Shown here: positions 12,026-24,415 of the stretch, in pieces
Numbering within the stretch: position 1 is the stretch's first letter
How the letters are laid out: every line of letters begins with the position of its first letter
Assembly: GCF_041146395.1 (NCBI RefSeq)
Contig: NC_091010.1
Span: forward strand, 49,744,001 to 49,808,000
Source of the DNA: Eulemur rufifrons
Taxonomy: Eukaryota; Chordata; Mammalia; Primates; Lemuridae
Direction of reading: 5' to 3'
Length of the DNA stretch: 64,000 nucleotides
The notes under the pieces: generated by a model
The model's database searches: none
What the model was told of the DNA's origin: nothing
What the model saw: the letters and a program-made list of their open reading frames with translations, nothing else
Program-made: the position numbers and the translations under genes

Positions 12026-13759
12026 TTCTGAAAGTAGAGGTTTTCTGTTTGGTGCTAAGGTTCAGTTCCTGAGGTATGAGGTTCTATTTTTGGCAAAGAT
12101 GCCATTTCTGCTGGCAAGGTTCTGGGTTAATATTGAGGTTCCCAATTTGGGGGTCTGAGTTCCATGCTGAGGTTGAGGGTTCTATTCCTGGAAGGTAGGT
12201 TTCTATTTAAGGGTCCAGGATTCATGGCTACAGTTGAGCCTTGTGGCCAAGAGTCCATCTGGGGGGCTCCCTATTCTAGCAGTGGGTTGAGGTTCCCTCC
12301 TTGGGCTTGGGGTTTGATTATCAGGGTGGAGGTCTTGTGCCCTCCTGGCAGGAAGGGAATAGCTAGAACTTCCTTTCTCTTCTAGTGGAGACTTCCTGGG
12401 GACATTAGCAGATGAGGGACCAGTAGAGAGACTCCTGAGCTGATGTCTAAGAGGCCCGGGTTCTAGCCCTTGCCTGGATGTGAGACTGTAGAGAAGTCAC
12501 TTGTGAGCTCCGGGTCTCCGGCTGCAAGCTTTGGTCAGACAGTGATGCTGACTCACAAAGCACCATCCACGCCCACTCGAGCCTCCTAAAATGCCACCAA
12601 TAGTGGGCTTTGCTGACACCAATGGCCATTGCTCGGTGAGTCAGATCCATGGGGACAGCACACAGGCTGCCCCAGGCCCTGCCAGCTTGGTCCAATTAGT
12701 GCCAGTCGGATCTTAACTTGTGCTGAGTGGCCCCTGGGGAAAGGGAGTGCACATTGAGCGGGACATGTTAAATCTGGGTCCCTGGGGCTTGGCATGTGGC
12801 TCTGGCAGGCGGGAGCCAGGCTGGGTTGGGTCAGGAGCCCCTCCTGATGTGCTGGCCCTTCTCAGGCCAAGCCATAGGGGAAAACATGTGGGTAAGCTGT
12901 GACCTGAAGGGGCTGGGCTGTCTCCCTCGTGCTCTGCTGAGCCACTCGGATGCAGAAAATTTGTCCTCCCGCCCCCAGCTGGGCTGGCACCTGGCTGAGA
13001 AACGTCTGTGTCTGTGCTGGGCCACCAACCCATGGCCCTCTCCCCTTTCCCACCCCTACCACCTGCAGGGAGGATCCCTCTCTCAGGGAGCCAAAGCTGC
13101 TGGGAAGGAAACATATCATGACCCTTGTCCTGGGCTTTCAGCTTTGTGGAGCCCTCTGGCCTCTTCCTTCCTGGGTGTTGCTCCAGACCCCCTAGAAGTT
13201 GCTGAGGCGGTGGTCTTGGCCTTATTTCCTGGACATTTCCAGGGCCCCTCACTGTCACCCCCTGGTCACACTGCTGCCAGAAGGCCTTGAATGGGAGGCT
13301 TCTGACTCTTGGGCTCCTAGCCCCAGCCACCCCTGCTGCAGGGGGACTTTCCTGTCTCGGGGATCCTCCTTTGTTCTATCCAAATGGGGGATAGTAGTGA
13401 ATGGGGGCAGCACTTTCCAGCTTTGGGGAAATTTCTTTCATGTCCCCAAAGAACTTCTCCTTTGGGACAGAGGAGCGAGTTTTCTCCCCCAGCAAGTGTG
13501 TTCCAGGGATGTGGGGGTAGCACTGTCTGGGTCTACAGGGACCCCCAAGCCCTGCTCTCTACCCTTGGCCAAGGGACCTGAGAGGCTGAGAGGCCTGGGG
13601 GGGTCCCACTGGCTATGGAAACCCAACCCAGATGTGGAGTTCTGGTGCAGCCCAGTGGACCTCTAGAGTTCCTCAAGGGCATCTGGATGGACTTGGGCTG
13701 GGCATTTGTGCCTGGGGTGCAAGGAGGGAAGAGGAAAGGCAGGTGGGATGGAAGGCCCT
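12026..13759. other. Unique GC-rich stretch with one MIR scrap
   Basis: A MIR-like scrap lies at about 12440-12510 ('cccgggttctagcccttgcc'). Long overlapping open frames on both strands at 12713-13330 show no domain and no splice structure I can support. Confidence 0.5.
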
Positions 13760-13900
13760 GGGGCGAAGGCACAGGCTTCAGAGCTGGACTTCGTCTTGCT
13801 GCATGTGCCACCTTGTGCGAGAAGCTTAACTTCCCCATGCCATAATTCCTTATTTGAGATAATGATTGACTAGTAATAAAAGCATAATAAATATTAGCTG
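13760..13900 (+). repeat. MIR fragment
   Basis: 'cttcagagctggacttcgtc' through 'agcttaacttccccatgcc' follows the MIR order, then an AT-rich end. Confidence 0.6.
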
Positions 13901-13904
13901 TTGT

Positions 13905-14150
13905 TGTCATCATTAGGCTCATTCTCAGGTGTTGGCTTAGGCATCACTTCCCCCAGGAAGCCTTCCCTGCCCACCGGCCAGGCTAGGTGGCTTCTGCTGT
14001 CCGCCCCCATGGCTGCCCTGGCTCTCCCATCCGAGCACTGATCACACAGCTGGCAGGGCCTGTTTCCATGTCTCTCCTGCCTACTGCTGTGCTGCTGCCA
14101 CCTGTGCCTGGCACACAGAGTCAGCACCAATAGCTTGAAATGAATGCAAG
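13905..14150 (+). repeat. L2 3' end
   Basis: 'aggaagccttccctgcccac', 'gcactgatcacacagctggc' and 'ctggcacacagagtcagcac' are L2 3'-terminal hallmarks in order. Confidence 0.7.
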
Positions 14151-14304
14151 ATTGGGTTAATTCTGCGGAATTCAAACTTTTTTCCCATGGGCCCTTCAGG
14201 GTGGCCACGGCCACTTTTTTCTCATCTGTTGAAATGACATTTTCTGAACCAGGCTCTGGGGCTAAGACAAGAGAAGGCCAGAGCAAGATGGAACCATGGG
14301 TTCA

Positions 14305-14500
14305 TTCAGTCGTTCCTTGATGGCACAGATGTTCTTTGGGTGTCTTCTGGGTGCCAGGCCCCTTGCCAGGCTCTGGGGACAGGCATGGCCCTGCTTTCAT
14401 AGAGCCTGTGGACTGATCACTGGGACTGAGGGAGGTCAGAGGGCAGAGGAGAGAGTGGTCAGTTAGGCTGAATGGAATCTGGGAGGACTTCCAGGAGGAG
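14305..14500 (-). repeat. L2 3' fragment, reverse
   Basis: 'gttcattcagtcgttccttg', 'gggtgccaggccccttgcca' and 'ctttcatagagcctgtggac' match a reverse L2 tail. Confidence 0.7.
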
Positions 14501-15764
14501 GGGTTTGTTTTGAAGAATGGTGGAGAAGTTTGGAGAGACAGAGAGGAGCTTTCTCTTGAGGATGGGCTGGGGACTGATGGAGGAGATGAAGCTGCCTGTG
14601 CATGGCCATAGACGAGGCTGGCCAATGACAGTGTGGCCTGAGGGTGTGGGGGCTGACCCACAGGATTCAGAAGCTGTGGGTACCACTAATCCTAGCTCTG
14701 CAGCCACAGACGAGTGACCATCACCCCTCTAAGTGTTAGTTTGTTTGCCTCTAAAATGGGAACAGTCAGGGTCTCGAGACCACAGTGTGGCCGGGTGCTG
14801 GGGGGCTGGAGCTGCCCTGCAGGGTTTGGCTGGGCTGGAGGGCAAGTTCAAGTGCAGCTGGCTTGTGTGGGGAAGCTGGAAGGCAGGCGGTAGTGCTTCA
14901 GGCTTGTCTGTTTTGTAAATAATTAAATTCTTATCTCAGGCTAGTTGTGTCCACACTGGGGAGGCAGGTGGGCAGCTGGGAACAGTGCTGTGTTGTCCAG
15001 GAAGTGGCTGGGTCCCTTCCCTTCTCTGCCCTTCCCCCATCCCTCCTGGCCTCCTAGTCAAGGCAGGTGGGGTGGTGGCTTCAGGGTCTTCTTGTCGCTG
15101 GCCACCTTGCTCCTTCCCTGCATCTCTTTGTCCCTCTGTCTCTCCCTCCCTCCCTCCCTCCATCTTCTCATTGTCTGGTTCCCTTCTCACTTCCCCCACA
15201 ACCCCTGCAGACAGAGAGGCCACCTGGCACTTTCCACACATGCCCCCAGGCCACAATGCCTTCACCATCAACATCGCCCTGTGCCCACCTCACTTTGCTG
15301 CCTGTTGAAGTCTCTGTTCCTCCCTGGCTGCCCTCCCCTCGTTCCCCCAAGTCTTCTGAGCCTTTCGGGGGGGCCCCAGGGGAGCACTGACCTCTCCCTC
15401 GCCCCAGTGCTCCAGAGACAAGCAGGCGCTTTTTCATTTTTAGTGCTTAATACTGGGAATGTGAAGGTCTGTTTAGTCTTGTCCAGCTAACATAAACCAG
15501 CCGGAACCAGGCCATGGCAGGGAACTTTGCTGTAGTTCCCTTATTTGGAATGAAACTCATTGTTTTCTACTGGGAGGCACTGGGGGCTTTGGGGAGACCC
15601 ACCGGGACCCCACTGCAGGGTGTGGCCTGGGTGGCCCCTCCAAGGGTCACCAAGGTGTCTATGCCACAGAGGCTGGCCCTAGGACATTTCAGTACCTGCC
15701 AGGTTCATGACTGAGGACAGCCTTGGGCCACACCCAGGGCCTCAGGGCTGGAGAGTGCCTGGGC
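14501..15764. other. Unique stretch with a pyrimidine run
   Basis: It contains a (CTCC)n run at about 15139-15165 and an AT-rich 'gtaaataattaaattcttat' block near 14917. No gene was recognised. Confidence 0.5.
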
Positions 15765-15895
15765 GCCTGTTGTCCAACCCTGCCTGTTCACAGAGGAGAA
15801 ACTGAGGCTCAGAGAGGAGGGACCTGCCTAGACTCACAAGGCAAGTTGAAGCAGGTGGAGACCTAGAACTTGGGGCTCCTGGTGCCTGGTCTCAG
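15765..15895 (-). repeat. MIR fragment
   Basis: 'gaggagaaactgaggctcag' is followed by MIR-like tRNA-derived sequence. Confidence 0.7.
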
Positions 15896-15899
15896 GTAC

Positions 15900-16380
15900 T
15901 GTGGGCCAGGGCGCCTCTGGCCTGGGAGCTGGGGGGTGGGTGGTGCTGGAGGGGGCGCTGCTGCATCTGGCTGGGGTGGCCTGCAGCTGGGGCAGCCCAG
16001 CAGGGAGGCCTGGGGCAGTGACTGAGGGGAGGGACGTGGGAGGGAGGACAGGCTGGCGGGAGGAGAGGAAAGGCAGCGGTAGCTGAGAGTTCAGGGGAGC
16101 TGGGTCTGGTCTTGCCTCTGCTGCCGCAGGCTCCTTCTTCCTTGTAAGAGGGGCACGGACCCTCCGTGAGGTCTCTGCTCTCTGACCACCTCTGCCTGGG
16201 ATCAGCCCCTCCTGCCCTGGCCTGGGCCGCCTTCCCCTGGGCTTCTCCATGTCTAGAATCCTGAGTCTGCAGGGTCAGGTCCCTGAGACCCAGAAATTTG
16301 TGTGGGGGAGAGAGTCTTCCCGCTCAGACCCCCAGAGAGAGCCAGGGCTGGTGGGGGACAGAGGGAGCATCACCTGACAC
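15900..16380. other. Unique GC-rich stretch
   Basis: Nothing recognised. Confidence 0.5.
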
Positions 16381-16384
16381 TGTG

Positions 16385-16540
16385 GCAAGAACTTGGGTTC
16401 AAATCCTGGGTTCACATCTTGACTGACATTCATTAGCTGGGCTACTAATTCGGGGCAGAGACTTCAAAACCTGGGGCTCTAGTTCCCTGGCTCTGCAGAG
16501 CGGGCAGCGTGGTTGCTGCAAGGATGACAAAACATCTGCC
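16385..16540 (+). repeat. MIR fragment
   Basis: 'cttgggttcaaatcctgggt' and 'cattagctgggctactaatt' match the MIR promoter half. Confidence 0.65.
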
Positions 16541-17159
16541 CCCGAGTGCCCTAAACAGGGTGCGGAGTGGGGCAGGAAGCATGACCACGAGCCAGGGTCC
16601 TGGCTGCTGGGGTGTGCTCGGCTCTCCCCCTGCACCTCTCAGTTCTCTCTCGGTCCCCGACTTGAGAAACAGCAAATTCGTATTTAGATATTCTTTCCAG
16701 AGGAAGTTCCCCGTTTCACATCCTTTAAAAAGAGCGTCTCACTTATTCACTTGTACTTTGCACAGAGAACACACAGCTGGAGCGTAGGAAGCTGTAACTG
16801 ACCATTGTAGGGCTGGGAAAGAAGAGATGTTAGAAAGTGTGGGCCTGGGAAATCCTAACTCGAAGGCCCGGGTGCTGGGGAAATTCCAGCAGGAGACACC
16901 GCGTTGTTTACTATGAGAATTCCATTCACCACTCGTTCCACAGTGACACTAGGGCATTATCCAAGGCTGTTTATCAAGGTATAGTAAACTTTCACTGCTA
17001 CAAGGTCAGTGAGACACTCATTTACAAAAGCTCATCTTGTTGCCAAGAGCAAACCACCACCTAGTGAAACATTTAACTCAGCCGTAAAAGTGAAAGGGGA
17101 TGATGTATGAACCAGCGTCCACACAGGCCCTGGGCATCTCTGGGAAATGGGAGCTGTTG
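16541..17159. other. Unique non-coding stretch
   Basis: Nothing recognised. Confidence 0.5.
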
Positions 17160-17700
17160 GAGGTTTTAGATTTGCTTTTTGGAGGGATCACTCTAGCTGC
17201 CCCGTGGAGGATGGATTTAGGAGGGACAAGTTGGGAGACAGGGAGACCAGGTATGATGAGGGTGAAGTTGTCTAGGGGAAGGATGCCAAAGCCTGAGCCA
17301 TAGGTATGGTTAAGGAGAGGAAGGGACACATTTGAGACACATTTAAGAAGTGTGCTTGGTAAATGCATGGTGAAGGTGGCAAGGGAGAGGGAAGAGTCCA
17401 GGATGGTGCCCAGGCTGTTTGGTGACTGGGAGGATGGGGATCCACTGGGACCCCAGGCAAAAGAGGAGGATTGGAAGGGAACATGGTGGGTTGGGTTTTG
17501 GTCAGGGTGTGTCAGAGGGGCCCCAAGCCATCCTGGGGAGATGTGGGGTCAGCAGCTCCATGTGTGAACTTCAATCTCAGGGGAGAGGTCATGGCTGCAG
17601 TGAGCTGCCAGCAATGGGTGCCACTTAAACCATGAGAGTGGGTGAAGCATCACAGGTGGACAGAATGAAACCGTGAAGGAGTTGTCAGAGAGGGACAAGG
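17160..17700 (+). repeat. Old mammalian repeat, diverged (L2-associated type)
   Basis: 'gagggatcactctagctgcc' then 'gggagacagggagaccaggt' is a familiar dispersed mammalian motif. The family is not assigned. Confidence 0.5.
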
Positions 17701-17778
17701 AGAACCAGGAAAGGGCAGAGGGCCAGAGAGGCCAAGGGAGTGGAGTTTGGAGGTGTGGTATGTGGTATGGCATAGTGC

Positions 17779-17860
17779 AGTGGTTCTCAGACTTTAATGG
17801 GCCTATGGATTGCCTGGGGAGCTTGTAAAAATGCAGATTCCTCCTCAAGGGACTCTGAAT
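17779..17860 (+). mobile_element. MER5A-type end fragment
   Basis: 'cagtggttctcagacttta' and 'gggagcttgtaaaaatgcag' give the left half of a MER5-type element, truncated by the adjoining L1. Confidence 0.75.
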
Positions 17861-17864
17861 AGCC

Positions 17865-18357
17865 AAAACAGTTCTGAAAAAAAACAAAGCTGAAGGACTC
17901 ACACTTCCTGATTTCAAAACTTAACTGCAAAACTATGGTAATCACAACATTAAGTCCTGGCATAAAGACAGACACAGAGACCAATGGGATAGAATAGAGA
18001 GCCCAGAAATAAACCTCTTGTATATGGTCAGATGATTTTCAACAAGGATGCCAAGACCACTCAGTAGGGGAAGGATGGTCTTCTCAACAGACAGTAATAG
18101 AACAACTAGACATGCACATTCGAAGAATGAAGTTGGAGACTTACCTAACACCGGAGACAAAAATCAATTTAAAATGGATCTGTGACCTAAACGTTAGACC
18201 TAAAACTATAAAACTCTTAGAAGAAAACGTAGGGAAAACATTTCATCTCATTGGATTTGGCAATAATTTCTTGGATATGATACCAAAAGTACAGGCAACA
18301 AAAGAAAAAGTAGACCAGTTGGACTTTATGAAAATTTTAAAAATGTATGTATCAGAA
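17865..18357 (+). repeat. L1 ORF2 3' fragment
   Basis: Plus-strand L1 sequence coding the broken C-terminal part of ORF2: a frame at 18112-18393 reads INLKWICDLNVRPKTIKLLE, as in L1 ORF2p. It is interrupted by an Alu and resumes at 18626. Confidence 0.88.
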
Positions 18358-18368
18358 AACACTATCAA

Positions 18369-18614
18369 GGCTGAGGTGGGGAGGATCGCTTGAGGTCAGG
18401 AGTTTGAGACCAGCCTGAGCAAGAGCGAGACCCTATCTCTACAAAAAATAGAAAAATTAGCAGGGTGTTGTGGCGCATACCTGTAGTCCCAGCTACTCAG
18501 GAGGCTGAGGCAGGAAGATCACTTGAGGCCAGGAGTTTGAGGTTGTAGTAAGCTATGATGATGCCACTGCACTCTAGCCCAGGTGACAGAGTGTGACTCT
18601 GTCTCAAAACAAAC
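18369..18614 (+). repeat. Alu, 5' truncated, inserted in the L1 with target-site duplication
   Basis: It begins at the 'ggctgaggtggggaggatcg' position of Alu. The direct repeat AACACTATCAA at 18358-18368 and 18615-18625 is L1 sequence copied on insertion. Confidence 0.93.
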
Positions 18615-18625
18615 AACACTATCAA

Positions 18626-18745
18626 CAAAGTAAAAAGGAAACCCATAGAATGGGAGAAAATATTTGCAAATCATTTATCTGACAAGGGATTAATATCTAG
18701 AATATAGGGAGAATTCCTGATGCTCAACAATTAAAAAAACTTTAC
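18626..18745 (+). repeat. L1 fragment, continued
   Basis: 'gggagaaaatatttgcaaat' and 'ctgacaagggattaatatct' follow directly in the L1 order. Confidence 0.88.
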
Positions 18746-18829
18746 AAGACTCCCAGGTGTGCTGGTGTAAGGGAGCCTGGGACACCCCCTGTGAACTGTT
18801 AAATGCTTGCCCTGGGTCAGTCCGGCCTA

Positions 18830-19035
18830 GGGTCATATCTTGCCTCTTGAATCTTGACCTCTGGGTCCTTGGGTGAGTTCCTTGATCTCCCAAACGTGGT
18901 GATGGGTATACCTGTTCCTAGCTCATGGGCCGTTGTGTGGATTAGATGAGATCAGAGCTGTGGGACACGTGGCTGAGGGCCTGGTGTATCGCAAGAGTTC
19001 ATTAAGCAGTAGGTGTCTACTGTTTATTACTGGGA
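18830..19035 (+). repeat. MIR SINE
   Basis: 'tgggtgagttccttgatctc' and 'gatgggtatacctgttccta' follow MIR order, ending 'gcaagagttcattaagcagt'. Confidence 0.7.
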
Positions 19036-19784
19036 GTCTGGAGAAGGTGAGCCATGGCACAGGCAGGCTGCAGTGACACAGGCTGGCCAGCCCGAGGGGT
19101 GGTTCCTTAGTGAGTACTCTACTGCCAGCGTCTGGCCTTCTGCTGAGCTGGCCCCAAATTCCCATCTCCTCTGTGTCTCCTCTGCGTCGATGGGACTGGG
19201 GGCTCCTGCCTCCCTCTAATCAAGTTTGCAGAGATTCATGGATCAAATCAGATACTCTATTCAATACTCTATTTCCCAAAGAGAAATTTACTGCCAGATG
19301 GACTTCCTGACATCCCTCCTCTGTAGGAAGCGTCTCAAGTGCTGGGTGAACCCACATGAGGCCAGATAAGCTGAGAACACAATCTGAGAGTTTCATGCCC
19401 GTGGGCTCTGAGCCTTGCCGGGGCCACTTCATCCACAGGGAAATGCCTGCCAGCTGGACCCAGCACTTGGGCTGGCCTGGCAGGGCACCATATGCCTGGC
19501 TCTGCTCCCACAGGCCCCACCACCGTGTGCCTCCATGACACCCCCTTTTTGCTGATCCTTGGTATCCAATGAACACGTCTTTTCTTGAGGTTTGTTCAAG
19601 GTCTCCTTCACGTCTAGGGGCTGTTTTGTCTCTTGAGGGTAACTTTGCATGCCCTGACCCACGACCAGTCGATATCCTAGACGGAAATTTGACAGAGCTT
19701 ACCGTCAAGAGCCATGGAGGGCACCTCTTGTGTCCCCTCCCCACTTAGCACTCACACAGAGTTTCAAGAAGGAGGGAGCAGTGG
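19036..19784. other. Unique non-coding stretch
   Basis: A 174-aa minus-strand frame (19220-19744) shows no recognised domain. Nothing else seen. Confidence 0.5.
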
Positions 19785-20310
19785 GTCAAGTAAATGATGG
19801 CATTTCTATACACAGGAATACTTTGCAGACTTTAACATTAGTGTGAGGTAACCATGATTTAAAAAATGTCTACCATATTGTTAAGAAAAAAAGCAAATTG
19901 TGTAGTAATATGTATTGTATGAGCCTATTTGTACCTAGAGTATCTGGGGACATTTACTTTTAAATAGGTTGGCCAAAGAGGGCCTGATGGCGTCTGAAGG
20001 AGGTGAAGGCGCGAGCCATGTAGCTATCTAGGGGCACAACTCTCTACTCCGTGTTTCTGTAACTTGGTATCTATCTGCGAGTGTACTGATCAGTCATCCA
20101 CGTGTACTGTGGTTATGCAAACACAGACCCAGGCTCAGCAGATGTCCCCCGAGCTGTTCCCAGGGGCTACCTCCAGGGAATAGCTGGGGGACGGAGTAGT
20201 GCGGTGGGGAATGGGATGCTTTTACTCCATTACTGCAACTCCATACAAGTCGGTGCTTTCATTGCTTTATTTTTAACAGTAAGGGTGTTAATTTTATAGT
20301 TTAAAGTTTT
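19785..20310 (+). repeat. Old L1M 3' end
   Basis: 'catttctatacacaggaata', 'taccatattgttaagaaaaa', 'atgtattgtatgagcctatt' and a terminal 'gtaagggtgttaattttata' follow an L1M 3' end. Confidence 0.6.
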
Positions 20311-20311
20311 T

Positions 20312-20476
20312 TTGTTTTGTATTTTTAAGAGGCAGGATTTTGCTCTGTCTGCCAGGCTGGAGTACAGTGGCCTGTTCACAGCTCACTGTAACCTCAAACT
20401 CCTGGACTCAAGTAATCCTCCTGCCTCAGCTTCCCAAAATGCTGGGATTACAGATATAAAGCACTGCACCTGGATT
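20312..20476 (-). repeat. Alu monomer (FLAM/FRAM-like)
   Basis: A single reverse arm, from 'gaggcaggattttgctctgt' to 'gctgggattacagatataaa', without the second arm. Confidence 0.75.
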
Positions 20477-20479
20477 AAA

Positions 20480-21484
20480 CTTTTTTTTTAAAAAATGAAC
20501 TTTTATAGCCCTTCCCCTTCTGCAAAGAGAGGGTGGCCTACAGAGTCAACACCCTACTTTGATTAGCTCTATTGAAGACTAAATGAGATACTTGGTATAT
20601 GATTGCCAGTGGTTGTGCCTATGCCTAAAAAAAAGGTTAAATTGCTTTTCCTTCTCATAGTCTTCCTCTCAGTGCCCAGGACAGGGCTGGGTGTGCAAAT
20701 GTGCATAATATAACGATGGGTGGAATCCTGGACACAACTGCCTTAGTGGGAGCCTGTGGGAGGTGGCGCCTGGGCTTCTTCCCCTCCAGAGAGATGAACG
20801 AACCCCTTCAGGGCTTATCCAGAAGACCCCAAATCCTCCTTGAGCTTGTGTGTGGTTTCCGGCCACCTGTCCTGGACATCACACTGCACCGTCATCATCA
20901 TTTGTGTCACCATTTTAAACTCTATTCCCACCACCAGCAATAATTGCTTTAAAAATGGTTTATTGCTTAAATTATTGTGAAAGTAATATATGCTTTTTGG
21001 AAAATCCATTAAAGTTTAAAGGAAAAAGTAAGAACTCACATAGAAATGCTTAATGTCAACATTTTGGTGTGGTTTTTTTTTTTCTGGGTCTTCATTTTTA
21101 TTAATATGTTCTTAGAAGTCCTGTTTGTCTCATGTAATTGGAACAGGAGACTCATCGGTCGGTTAGGTGAAAAGTTAATGTGGGGACTTGTATAAAAGGA
21201 TACGTATGTTGCTTAAATATTTTAACCAAAACATACAAATTTACATTTATTAGTCAGTCTCTTGATGTAGAGCCAAGATCTGCTGATTCAAATTCCCTGG
21301 AGTATCCTCGTAGGCACTCTCCTATGGCAGGCTCTGCAGTTGTCAGTTTTGGCTTCTTTAAAGTAGAACAAGAGCCTGAAGATGCTTATGAACAAATTTG
21401 GGTGCAAAATCCTTCTAGAATTTTTTACTATTTTACAGTTGTCTTCCTTATATATAATGTGACAGCATTTTTTGCCTTTAGTAT
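20480..21484. other. AT-rich stretch, partly old repeat
   Basis: 20942-21170 resembles old L1-type sequence ('gtgaaagtaatatatgcttt'). 21180-21480 is unassigned and carries a 105-codon plus-strand frame with no recognised product. Confidence 0.45.
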
Positions 21485-24107
21485 AATTTTTAGTTGACAT
21501 GTAATAATTGTACATGTTTATGGGGCACAGTGTGATATTTCAATACAGGTATTCAATGTGTAATGGTCAAATAAGGGTAATTAGCATGTATATCACTGCA
21601 AACATTTATCATTTCTCTGTGCTGAGAACATTCAGAATCTGTTCTTCTAGCTATTTGAAAATATACAATAAATTGTTGGTAATTAGAGGCACTCTATAGT
21701 GCTGCAGAACACTAGAACTTATTCCTCCTATCTAGCTGTACTTTGTATCCGTTAACCAACCTTTGGTTAACCCCCAACCCCAACGCTTTTCTGCCTTTAG
21801 TAACCACTGTTATACTCTCTACTTCTATAAGATCCACTTTTTTAGCTTCCACATATGAATGAGAATATTTGGTATTTATCTTTCTCTGCCTGGCTTATTT
21901 CAATAACATAATGTACTCCAAGCTCATCCATGGTGTCACAAATGACAGAATGTCCTTCTTTTTATGGCTAAATAGTATTCCATTGTGTATACGTACCACA
22001 TTTTCTTTATTCAGTCATCTGGTGATGGACGCAGGTTGAATCCACATCTTGGCTGTTGTGAATAGAGCTGCAGTAAACATGGGAGTGCAGGTATCTCTTG
22101 AACATACTGATTTCCTTTCCTTTGGATTTGTACCCATTAGTGGGATTGCTGGATCATATGGTAGTGCTATTTTTAGTTTTTTGAGGAACGTCCATACTGT
22201 TTTCCATGCTGTACTAATTTGCATTCCTGCCAGCAGTGTATGAGCTCCCCTTTCTTTGCAACCTGACCAACATTTGTTATTTGTTGTCATTTTCATAATA
22301 GCCACTCTGACTGGCGTGAGATGATACCTCATTGTGGTTTTGATTTGCATATTCCTGGTGATTAGTGGTATTGAACATTTTTTTGTATACTTGGCCATTT
22401 ATCTGTCTTCTTTTGAGAGATGTCTATTCATATCATTTGCCCATTTTTAAATGGGATTATTTGGTTTTTTGCTGTTGAGTTGTTTGAGTTCCTTATATAT
22501 TCCGGATATTAATCCCTTGTCAGATGAATAGTTTGCAAATATTTTCTCTCATTTCTGCATTATAGTTTGATATAATTCCATTTGTCTGCTTTTGCTTTTG
22601 TTGCCTATGCTTTTGAAGTCTTCTCCGTAAAATCTTTTTCCAGACCAATGTCCTGAAGCATTTCTCCTATGTTTTCTTCTAGTAGTTTCATAGTTTAGGG
22701 TCTTACACTTGAGTCTTTAATCCATTTTGAGTTGATTTTTGTATATGATGAGAGATAGAGGTCTAGTTTCTTTTTCTACCTATGGATATACAGTTTTGCC
22801 AGCACCGTTTATAGAAGAGACTGTCCCTTCACCCATGAATGCTCTTGGTGGCTTTGTCAAAAAGCAGTCGGCTGTAAATATGTGGATTTATTTTGGGGTT
22901 CTCTTTTCTGTTCCCTTTGTCTGTGTGTCTGTTTTTTATGTCAGTACCATGTTGTTTTGGTCTTTGTAGTATTTTTTGAAAGCCTACAGTGTGATGCCTC
23001 CAGCTTTGCTCTTTTTGCTCAGGATTGCTTTAGCTATTTGAGGTCTTTTGTGGTGGCATACAAATTTTGGGATTTTTTTTTCTATTTCTGTGAAGAATAT
23101 AATTGGTATTTTGATAGGAATTTCATTGAATCTGTACATTGCTTTTGGTAGTATGATCATTTTCACAATATTAATTCTTTTAATCCATGAACATAGGTTG
23201 TCTTTTCATCTTTTTGTGTCCTCTTCAATTTCTTTCATCAGTGTTTTATAGTTTTTCTTGTAGAGACCTTTCACCTCCTTGGTTAAATTTATTCTTAGGT
23301 ATTTTTTTTTCTGTGATTTTCCTTAGAGTTTATAGCTCTAAGAGTTTTTTGGTGGAGTCTCTAGATTTTTCTATATAAAATATCATGTCATCTTCAAACA
23401 GGGACAATTTGACTTCCTCTTTTACATTTTGGAGATGTCCTTTATTTCTTTCTCTTGCCTAATTGCTCTGGCTAGTACTTCTAGTACTCTGTTGAATAAG
23501 AGTGGCGAAAGTGGGCATTGTTGTCTTGTTCCAGATCTTAGAGGAAAGCTTTCAACTTATCCACTTTCAATATTATAGTGGCTGTGAGTTTGTGATATAT
23601 GGCCTATATTGTGTTGAGGTATGTTTCTTCTATGCCTAACTTGTTGAGAGTTTTTATTGTGAAGAGATATTGAATTTTATCAAATGCTTTTTCTGCATCT
23701 ATTGAGATGATCATATAGTTTTTGTCCTTCATTCTGTTGATGTGATGTGTCGTGTTTATTGATTTGCATATGTTGAACCATCCTTGCATCCCTGGTATAA
23801 ATCCCACATGATAGTGGTGTTTTATCTTTCTGATGTGCTGTTGGATTTGGTTTGCTCTAATTTTTGGGGGGACTTTTGCACCTATCTTCATCAGGAATAT
23901 TGGCCTGTGGTTTTCTTTTGTTGTTGTGTTCATGTCTGGTTTTGGTATCAGGGTAATGCTGGCCTCATACAATGAGTTTGGAAGAATTCCTTCCTCTTTA
24001 ATTTTCTGGAAGAATTTGAGAAAGAATTGGTATTAGTTTTTCTTTAAATATTTGGTAGAATTCAGTAGTGAAGCCATCAGTTCCTGGGCTTTTCTTTGAT
24101 GGGAGAC
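21485..24107 (-). repeat. Large L1, 3' part (3' UTR and ORF2 RT/C-terminus), minus strand
   Basis: The reverse complement reads 3' UTR, then ORF2. Broken frames at 22015-22398 (IKTTMRYHLTPVRVAIMK) and 23604-23972 ([28 protein letters not shown]) are L1 reverse-transcriptase and C-terminal motifs. Many stops and frameshifts show it is dead. It resembles the L1MA/L1PB age class. Confidence 0.93.
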
Positions 24108-24415
24108 TTTTTTTTTTTTTTAACGAGATGGTTTCCCACTTTTGCCTAGGCTGGAGTGCAGTGGCATGATCATATCTCACTGCAGCCTCAAACTCTTGGG
24201 CTCAGCTTCTTGAGTAGCTGGGACTACAGGTGTGCAACACCATTCCTGGCTAATTTTTTCATCTTTCTTTTTTTTTTTTTTTTTTTTTTTTTGAGACAGG
24301 AGTCTCACTGGGTTGCCCAGGCTGGTCTCAAACTCCTATCCTCAAGTGATCCTCCTGCCTCAGCCTCCTAAGTAGTTGGGATTACAGGTACAACACATTG
24401 TGCCCAGCAGGAGAC
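24108..24415 (-). repeat. Alu, old type, inserted in the large L1
   Basis: A dimeric reverse Alu with two T-rich blocks (24110-24121, 24268-24291). It splits the L1 ORF2 at 'gggagac'/'ggagac', a short probable target duplication. Confidence 0.9.

Noticed and set aside
12713..13330. 205-codon minus-strand and 164-codon plus-strand frames
   Set aside because: Both strands are open in a GC-rich non-coding stretch. No homology, no conserved motif.
16385..16460. Possible tRNA gene (internal promoter-like 'ggttcaaatcc')
   Set aside because: The match is the tRNA-derived head of a MIR SINE. No cloverleaf can be drawn.
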